64,000 bases of DNA, from contig CP051243.1 of the NCBI GenBank assembly GCA_017795025.1, positions 2,175,501 to 2,239,500 of the forward strand. The letters run 5' to 3'. The notes beneath the pieces are model-generated. The model was given only the letters and a program-made list of their open reading frames with translations. It did no database searches and was not told where the DNA came from. Origin of the DNA: Flavobacteriales bacterium (GTDB lineage Bacteria > Bacteroidota > Bacteroidia > Flavobacteriales > Schleiferiaceae). Positions within the stretch are counted from its first letter, which is position 1, and each line of letters begins with the position of its first letter. Below are positions 58,782 through 64,000 of the stretch, in pieces. A program made the translations under genes and the position numbers.

Positions 58782-59855
58782 ATGCAGATTGAACCTATTG
58801 AGGCGTGGCTGTCGCCTAAATCCAGCCCATTATTAATTGCCGGCCCTTGCAGTGTAGAAAGCGAGGAGCAGATGATGAATACCGCTGATTCCTTAGCAAA
58901 ATCAGGCTTGGTGTCGGCCTTTAGAGGTGGGGTATGGAAACCCCGCACAAAGCCCGGTTCCTTTGAAGGCATTGGGGCACCCGCTCTTAAATGGCTCAAA
59001 CAAGCTGGTACCAAGCATCAGATTCCGGTAATTACTGAGGTGGCGAATGCCAAGCATGTGGAAGAAGCCCTAAAAGAGGAAATCGATATGCTGTGGATTG
59101 GGGCGCGCACCACCGTAAACCCCTTTTATGTGCAGGAAATTGCCGATGCCTTGGAGGGTACTGATATTCCTGTTTTCATAAAAAACCCCATTCACCCAGA
59201 AGTGAAATTATGGTTGGGGGCTATTGAACGTCTCCAACAAGCCGGACTAAAAAAACTAGCCGCCATTCACCGCGGTTTTTTCGCTTATCAAAGTCAGCCC
59301 TTCCGCAACGAACCTAAATGGGAGGTGTTTTTTGAACTCCGCCGGCTCGCCCCAGATTTACCTGTTATTTGCGACCCCAGCCATATTGCCGGTCGAAGCG
59401 AGCTTATTGGAGAAGTTTGCCAATCGGCCCTCGACCTTGGAATGGATGGTTTTATGATTGAATCGCATATTGAACCCCATAAGGCCCTAAGTGATCCCTT
59501 GCAGCAACTGCGGCCCTACGACCTAGACTTAGTTTACAAGGCCCTTGAAAAGCGGGAAGAAGCCATTGACGATGAGCGCTTTATTTCCAAATTAGAAGAA
59601 CTTCGTCGTCAGATAGATCAAGTTGATTCCTCCATCCTCGATTTAATCGCCCGTCGGCAAGATTTAGCCAAGGCCATTGGACCGGTGAAGTACGAAAACC
59701 AAGCTACCATTTTCCAAATGCGTCGCTGGTTTAAGGTGCTCGAAAACCGTAAACAAAAAGGCCTAAGTCTGGATTTAGAAGAAGAATTGGTGCACGAATT
59801 ATTTCAACTGCTCCATAAATATTCCATCGATACACAGATTAAAAATCACCATTAA
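58782..59855 (+). CDS. Bifunctional DAHP synthase/chorismate mutase
   Basis: 357 residues. Residues 1-260 are a type I-beta DAHP synthase (LLIAGPCSVESEEQM, the GVWKPRTKPGSFEG loop, PVITEVANAKHVEEAL, VICDPSHIAGRSELI), which joins PEP and erythrose 4-phosphate as the first step of aromatic amino acid synthesis. Residues about 270-355 are an AroQ-type chorismate mutase helical domain (SKLEELRRQIDQVDSSILDLIARRQDLAKAIG). The fused mutase, here at the C-terminus, lets chorismate or prephenate feed back on the synthase in similar proteins. The stop overlaps the YceI start by one base. Confidence 0.94.
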   Translation: MQIEPIEAWLSPKSSPLLIAGPCSVESEEQMMNTADSLAKSGLVSAFRGGVWKPRTKPGSFEGIGAPALKWLKQAGTKHQIPVITEVANAKHVEEALKEEIDMLWIGARTTVNPFYVQEIADALEGTDIPVFIKNPIHPEVKLWLGAIERLQQAGLKKLAAIHRGFFAYQSQPFRNEPKWEVFFELRRLAPDLPVICDPSHIAGRSELIGEVCQSALDLGMDGFMIESHIEPHKALSDPLQQLRPYDLDLVYKALEKREEAIDDERFISKLEELRRQIDQVDSSILDLIARRQDLAKAIGPVKYENQATIFQMRRWFKVLENRKQKGLSLDLEEELVHELFQLLHKYSIDTQIKNHH

Positions 59856-60376
59856 TGCGAATTGCCGTTTTTTTCCTTCTTAGCCTTTTTGCCCTTACTA
59901 CTCAGGCGCAAAACCTCGACACCAGTCAGTCCAAGGTAAGTTTCGAAGTTCAAAATTTAAAGGTGAACACCGTTGAAGGGAGCTTCTCGGGCCTCTCTGG
60001 CTGGGCTTACCTCAACCCCGACGCGAAAAAGAAAAACCTATTAAAGGTATGCTTAGACGCTAGCACCATCCATACCGGCATTAGCATGCGAGATAAAAAC
60101 CTGCGTGGTCCTGATTTCTTTGATGTGAGCCAATATCCCCAAATATGCTTCACCGGAAAAACCTATAAGTACCTGGGTGATAATAGATGGGAGGTAAAGG
60201 GCATCTTGCAAGTAAAAGATCAAAAAAAGGAAATCACGGTTTGGCTTATTCAGAACAACCAATTGCTTACTTGTCAATTTACGATTAACCGACTCGAGTA
60301 CGGATTAGGACCAGACTACAGCAGCTTTACTATTGGGGAAGAAGTAACCATCAAGGTTCAGCTGCATCACCGCTAA
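59855..60376 (+). CDS. YceI-family periplasmic protein
   Basis: 173 residues with signal peptide (about 1-18, TTQAQ). The YceI lipocalin-like fold is recognised from SKVSFEVQNLKVNTVEGSFSG at the start, the SIHTGISMRDKNLRGPDFFDV segment and FTINRLEYGLG near the end. The family binds isoprenoid or other amphiphilic lipids in the periplasm. It overlaps the DAHP synthase stop by one base. No further partners. Confidence 0.9.
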   Translation: MRIAVFFLLSLFALTTQAQNLDTSQSKVSFEVQNLKVNTVEGSFSGLSGWAYLNPDAKKKNLLKVCLDASTIHTGISMRDKNLRGPDFFDVSQYPQICFTGKTYKYLGDNRWEVKGILQVKDQKKEITVWLIQNNQLLTCQFTINRLEYGLGPDYSSFTIGEEVTIKVQLHHR

Positions 60377-60425
60377 AAGAAACGCTTAGAAATCATTTGA
60401 AAAGGTTTCAAGCCTTGGCTCTTTG

Positions 60426-60433
60426 TACCTTTG
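60426..60433 (+). promoter_or_regulatory. Putative -7 box TACCTTTG for recJ
   Basis: Full consensus ending four bases before ATG 60438, predicting a leaderless or near-leaderless recJ transcript. Confidence 0.55.
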
Positions 60434-60437
60434 AAAC

Positions 60438-62180
60438 ATGATCAAAGCGAAAGAAATCCAATGGCTACCCAAGCCACAATCTTCCCCCGAGAAGCTCCAA
60501 AAGCTGAAAGAAGAATTGGATTTGGATCCGCTCATTCTGGAGCTGCTCTTGCAAAGAGGAATCCATGACTTTGAAAGTGCCCGCGCTTTTTTTAAACCGA
60601 GCTTGACGCAACTGCACGACCCCTTTTTAATGAAGGACATGGATCGGGCGGTTAGGCGCCTCCATCAGGCAAAAACCCAGGCAGAGCGTATAATGATTTA
60701 TGGTGACTACGATGTTGATGGCACCACCTCTGTAGCCTTGATGGCCAATTTTCTAGCTCCACACTACGATAATTTTATCACCTACATACCAGATCGCTAT
60801 AAGGAAGGCTATGGGGTTTCCCTCGCCGGAATTGATACCGCTGCCGCGGAGGGGGTAAGCTTAATCATCGCCTTAGATTGCGGCATTAAAGCTTTGGAGC
60901 AGGTTGGCTATGCCCAGGAAAAAGGCATCGACTTTATTATTTGCGATCACCATACTCCCGGACCCAGCCTACCCGAAGCAGCGGCCGTGTTAGATCCCAA
61001 ACGGAAAGATTGCCCCTATCCCTATAAAGGTTTAAGTGGTTGTGGAGTGGGCTTTAAACTTTGCCAGGCCCTTTGTAAAGAATGGGAAATTGATGAGGCT
61101 GAAGCCTGGCGTCAATTGGATTTATTGGCTTTAAGTATTGGCGCCGATATCGTGCCCATGACTGGTGAAAACCGGGTGCTAGCGCACTTTGGATTAGAAA
61201 AAATTAACTCCGACCCCTCCGAAGGAATTCAGGCTTTACTGGAAACCTCCGGAAGTGTAAATAAGCGTTTGAGTATTGGTGATGTGGTTTTCATTCTCGC
61301 TCCGCGCATTAACGCGGCTGGTCGACTGGCTCATGCCGGAGAAGCAGTAAACCTGCTGCGCGGACAAGATCTGAGTCTCCTACCCGAGATTGCCAAGGAA
61401 ATTGAAAACCGAAATCAAGAGCGCAAGGAACTCGACCGAAGCATTACTAAAGAGGCCCTAGCCCAAATTGAGCAAGACATTCCCGCGGAAGCTTATAGCA
61501 CGGTGGTTTTCGACCAATCGTGGCATAAAGGCGTTATTGGGATTGTGGCCTCCCGCCTGATTGAAAACTGGTATCGCCCCACCATCGTTCTTACCCAATC
61601 TGGAGATAAACTAGCGGGCTCGGCTCGTTCGGTGGAAGGTTTCGACCTCTACAAAGCTTTGGAGGCCTGTGAGCAAGAGTTGATTCAATTTGGAGGTCAT
61701 GCAGCGGCAGCAGGAATGACGCTAAAACCCGAGCAACTACCTGCTTTTAAAGCCGCCTTTGAAAAAGCGGTTCGCGAACAAATTTTACCGGAGCAAAGAC
61801 TGGAGCGATTGCACTATGACTTGGAAATAACCGCCGAGGATATTGACGCCAAGTTGTATCGCCTTATTCAACGATTTGCCCCCTTCGGTCCCGAAAATTT
61901 AGCGCCTACCTTTCTCATTCGCGGCTTAAAAGACCAAGGCTCACGCGTGGTTGGCGAGGAGGGTAAACACCTAAAATTAAACTTGGTAGATCCCGATAGC
62001 GGATTGTGTATTGAGGGAATAGGCTTTAACTTAGGCTCCAAGCTAGCTATCTTACAAAAGGAAGAAAGTGTAGCGCTGCTCTTTCATTTAGAGCTCAATG
62101 TATTTAGAGGTCAGGCCAGTTTACAAATGCGCGTGCTCGACCTTAAAGCAAACCAAGAATTAAAAGATGAGCATGGATAA
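60438..62180 (+). CDS. recJ: Single-stranded-DNA exonuclease RecJ
   Basis: 580-residue DHH-family 5'-3' exonuclease for recombination and mismatch repair. Motifs in order: MIYGDYDVDGTTSVALM (metal ligands), LDCGIK, the DHH motif in ICDHHTPGPSLPE, then IVPMTGENRVLA; the DHHA1 domain has GGHAAAAGMTL; a C-terminal OB-like domain (EDIDAKLYRLIQRFAPFGPENLAPTF) completes it. Its end overlaps the next gene start by 14 bases. Confidence 0.96.
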   Translation: MIKAKEIQWLPKPQSSPEKLQKLKEELDLDPLILELLLQRGIHDFESARAFFKPSLTQLHDPFLMKDMDRAVRRLHQAKTQAERIMIYGDYDVDGTTSVALMANFLAPHYDNFITYIPDRYKEGYGVSLAGIDTAAAEGVSLIIALDCGIKALEQVGYAQEKGIDFIICDHHTPGPSLPEAAAVLDPKRKDCPYPYKGLSGCGVGFKLCQALCKEWEIDEAEAWRQLDLLALSIGADIVPMTGENRVLAHFGLEKINSDPSEGIQALLETSGSVNKRLSIGDVVFILAPRINAAGRLAHAGEAVNLLRGQDLSLLPEIAKEIENRNQERKELDRSITKEALAQIEQDIPAEAYSTVVFDQSWHKGVIGIVASRLIENWYRPTIVLTQSGDKLAGSARSVEGFDLYKALEACEQELIQFGGHAAAAGMTLKPEQLPAFKAAFEKAVREQILPEQRLERLHYDLEITAEDIDAKLYRLIQRFAPFGPENLAPTFLIRGLKDQGSRVVGEEGKHLKLNLVDPDSGLCIEGIGFNLGSKLAILQKEESVALLFHLELNVFRGQASLQMRVLDLKANQELKDEHG

Positions 62181-62931
62181 AGGAACTGTTTTTATAACCG
62201 GGGCCACCAGTGGCATTGGCAAAGCAACTGCCGAGCGTTTAGCGCAAGAAGGCTATAAATTGATTTTATGCGGCCGACGTGCGGATAGATTGGAAAACCT
62301 TAAAGCAGAGTTATCCGTTTCTACTGAGGTGTATAGCCTAGTGTTTGATGTTCGCGACCGTGAAGAAGTAATCCAGCAGATAAACAGTTTACCCGAGGCC
62401 TTTCAAAACATTAGCGTACTCATCAACAATGCCGGAAACGCGCATGGCTTAGACCCCATTCAAAATGGCAATTTAGACGATTGGGAAGCGATGATGGACA
62501 TTAACGTTAAAGGTTTGCTGTATGTCTCAAAGACCATTATGCCTCGCTTTATTGCCGCTCAAAAAGGGCATATCATTAATATCGGTTCAACCGCAGCTAA
62601 GGAAGTTTACCCGAATGGAAACGTGTATTGTGCTTCTAAACATGCGGTAGACGCTATCAATCAAGGCATGCGAATCGACCTCAACAAGCACAATATTAGA
62701 GTGGGTGCGATTCACCCCGGAATGGTGGAAACCGAATTTAGTGAGGTCCGATTTAAAGGGGACACCGAAAAAGCCGGGAAGGTTTATAAAGGGTTTAGAC
62801 CCTTACAAGCCGAGGATATTGCTGATATCATTTCCTTTGTGATTAGCCGGCCCTATCACGTAAATATTGCCGACCTCGTGGTGATGAGTGTCGATCAGGC
62901 CAGTAGCACCATCGTTAATAAAACGACTTAA
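62167..62931 (+). CDS. Short-chain dehydrogenase/reductase
   Basis: 254-residue NAD(P)-dependent oxidoreductase. Cofactor loop TGATSGIGKATAERL, NNAGNAHG, catalytic Ser in IGSTAA and Y-x-x-x-K in VYCASKHAVD, and PGMVETEF. It belongs to the YdfG/serine-dehydrogenase-like group of 'NADP-dependent 3-hydroxy acid dehydrogenases', but the substrate is not certain. A start two codons later (ATG 62173) is also possible. It overlaps the recJ end, so the two share a transcript, and it overlaps the convergent peptidase by four bases. Confidence 0.9.
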   Translation: MSMDKGTVFITGATSGIGKATAERLAQEGYKLILCGRRADRLENLKAELSVSTEVYSLVFDVRDREEVIQQINSLPEAFQNISVLINNAGNAHGLDPIQNGNLDDWEAMMDINVKGLLYVSKTIMPRFIAAQKGHIINIGSTAAKEVYPNGNVYCASKHAVDAINQGMRIDLNKHNIRVGAIHPGMVETEFSEVRFKGDTEKAGKVYKGFRPLQAEDIADIISFVISRPYHVNIADLVVMSVDQASSTIVNKTT

Positions 62932-64000
62932 GACTGCTTTTCATTTAAGCTCGCCAAACGAAGCTTGGGCTCATCTGGCTCGGCTAAAGGAAGTTCGAGC
63001 GAATCAATGCGCTTTTTCAAGGGCTTCATGAAGTCCATATAATCAGGCATAAATGCTTCACTGATGGGTTCCGCTTCAGGCAGGTCTTGTCGTAAGGGAT
63101 CCACTTGTTGTCCATTTACCCAAAAGCGATAACATACGTGTGGTCCGGTAGCTAGTCCGGTGCTTCCCACGTAACCAATTACATCCCCTTGACGCACGCG
63201 ACTTCCCTTGCGGATGCCTTTGGCAAACTTGCTCATGTGCAAATATTGGGTGGTGTAGGTACTATTGTGACGCACCTTAACGTAGTTTCCATTTCCACGG
63301 GTGTAGGCCGCTGCGATAACTTCGCCATCGGCGGTAGACATAATGGGCGTACCGTGCGGTGCCGCATAATCGGTTCCTAAATGCGGTTTCACCCTTTTTA
63401 AAACGGGATGAAAACGGCGCGGATTAAAGCGTGAGGAAATTCGGAAGAAATCCAAAGGCGCTTTTAAGAAGGCCTTGCGAAGACTACGCCCTTCCTCATC
63501 AAAATAGTCGCGGTAGGTCGTATCATTATCGTAATAGAAAGAGTAGAAGGAACGATTGCTATGGTGAAAGTTAGCCGCTAAAATGCGACCCATCCCCACC
63601 AATACTGAATCCTGAATGTATTTCTCCTCATAAATGAGTTTGAAGTAATCGCCCGGTTGAATGCGGAAAAAGTCGATGGTCCAAGCATAAACCTTAGACA
63701 GCTCCACCGCGAGGGCTGGAGAGCCTCCTTCTTCGATTAAGCTTTCATATAAAGAGGAGCTAATTACGCCACTGATGGACTTTTCTTTAATCGTTACCTC
63801 TTCCTCTCCCAAGTATACTTCGCCGCTATCTCTTAAATCGAATACCACATAATTAATGGCCGAAGGGCGGTACACCATATAACGGGCTACTTGCGAACTA
63901 TCGCGATTCTCGGCGAAGATGGTGTAGTTTTTTCCGCTGCGAAGGTTCCGTACATCAAATACCTCCTTGTAATTGGTAGCAATGCGGTGAATCATACCGT
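62928..64000 (-). CDS. M23-family peptidase, 5'-truncated
   Basis: Last 357 residues of a larger protein; the frame is open beyond the ATG at 63995 to the window edge, and relatives are usually over 400 residues, so the N-terminus with its export signal is missing. An OapA/LysM-like N-terminal region (about 1-190) precedes the LytM domain with VKPHLGTDYAAPHGTPI (H-x-x-x-D zinc ligands), GNGNYVKVRH, TTQYLHMSKFAKGI and TGPHVCYRFWVNG. The usual final H-x-H is H-x-C here, so the second zinc ligand position is Cys. It should cleave or help control cleavage of peptidoglycan cross-links at the cell surface. Confidence 0.88.
   Translation of the reverse strand, partial: GMIHRIATNYKEVFDVRNLRSGKNYTIFAENRDSSQVARYMVYRPSAINYVVFDLRDSGEVYLGEEEVTIKEKSISGVISSSLYESLIEEGGSPALAVELSKVYAWTIDFFRIQPGDYFKLIYEEKYIQDSVLVGMGRILAANFHHSNRSFYSFYYDNDTTYRDYFDEEGRSLRKAFLKAPLDFFRISSRFNPRRFHPVLKRVKPHLGTDYAAPHGTPIMSTADGEVIAAAYTRGNGNYVKVRHNSTYTTQYLHMSKFAKGIRKGSRVRQGDVIGYVGSTGLATGPHVCYRFWVNGQQVDPLRQDLPEAEPISEAFMPDYMDFMKPLKKRIDSLELPLAEPDEPKLRLASLNEKQS

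Overview
The window reads as chromosomal DNA of a Bacteroidota bacterium, most likely a free-living, probably aquatic member of the Flavobacteriales. The signs are gliding/type IX secretion (T9SS) genes gldM-gldN, several secreted proteins with T9SS type A or type B C-terminal signals, a TonB-dependent receptor with a carboxypeptidase-like regulatory domain, phylum-typical families (DUF6089, DUF983, DUF2141, HU-HIG, PorV-like), repeated TAnnTTTG -7 promoter boxes and few Shine-Dalgarno sequences. No rRNA, CRISPR array, transposase or integrase was seen.

Layout. 1-3.2 kb: end of the T9SS motor operon (partial gldM, gldN) and a second gldN-like gene (gldO type). 3.2-9.0 kb: HU-like protein, a block of imperfect inverted repeats, a FAD oxidoreductase, DUF983 protein, an ABC-F ATPase and a T9SS-exported hydrolase. 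9.1-10.7 kb: antitoxin/toxin genes and a secreted beta/gamma-crystallin-like protein. 10.9-11.2 kb: two tRNA-Arg genes. 11.2-17.1 kb: pyrophosphatase, membrane protein, sensor kinase, DUF2461, metG and an esterase. 17.1-24.7 kb (minus strand): CBS protein, nadK, DUF6089, uppS, bamA, two Skp/OmpH chaperones and murI, an envelope-biogenesis block. 24.7-30.3 kb (plus): pdxJ, LD-carboxypeptidase, YraN, a pseudouridine synthase and an AsmA-like protein.

30.1-32.6 kb is the most unusual segment. A 150-bp copy of the 3' end of the AsmA-like gene is repeated downstream with three differences, all synonymous. The two copies bracket a small XRE regulator, a 30-codon lipoprotein gene and a T9SS substrate, so the segment looks like an island inserted at the end of a gene. 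32.7-45.0 kb is a long co-directional cluster: secreted endonuclease/phosphatase-fold enzyme, two large secreted proteins (one with OB-like folds), a lipoprotein, a TonB-dependent receptor, a PorV-like barrel and a beta-propeller-like lipoprotein. I read it as a candidate outer-membrane uptake or surface-assembly system, possibly for extracellular nucleic acid. 45.1-47.7 kb is a compact four-gene unit headed by an almost bare T9SS type B C-terminal domain.

47.7-64 kb returns to housekeeping and metabolism: barrel protein, gamma-carbonic anhydrase-like protein, NifU-type scaffold, fatty acid desaturase, pgi, coiled-coil lipoprotein, an apparently frameshifted membrane protein, hflX, malic enzyme, universal stress protein, DAHP synthase/chorismate mutase, YceI, recJ, an SDR enzyme and a 5'-truncated M23 peptidase. 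All calls come from reading the sequence by eye; no database search was run, so family names rest on recognised motifs and gene order.
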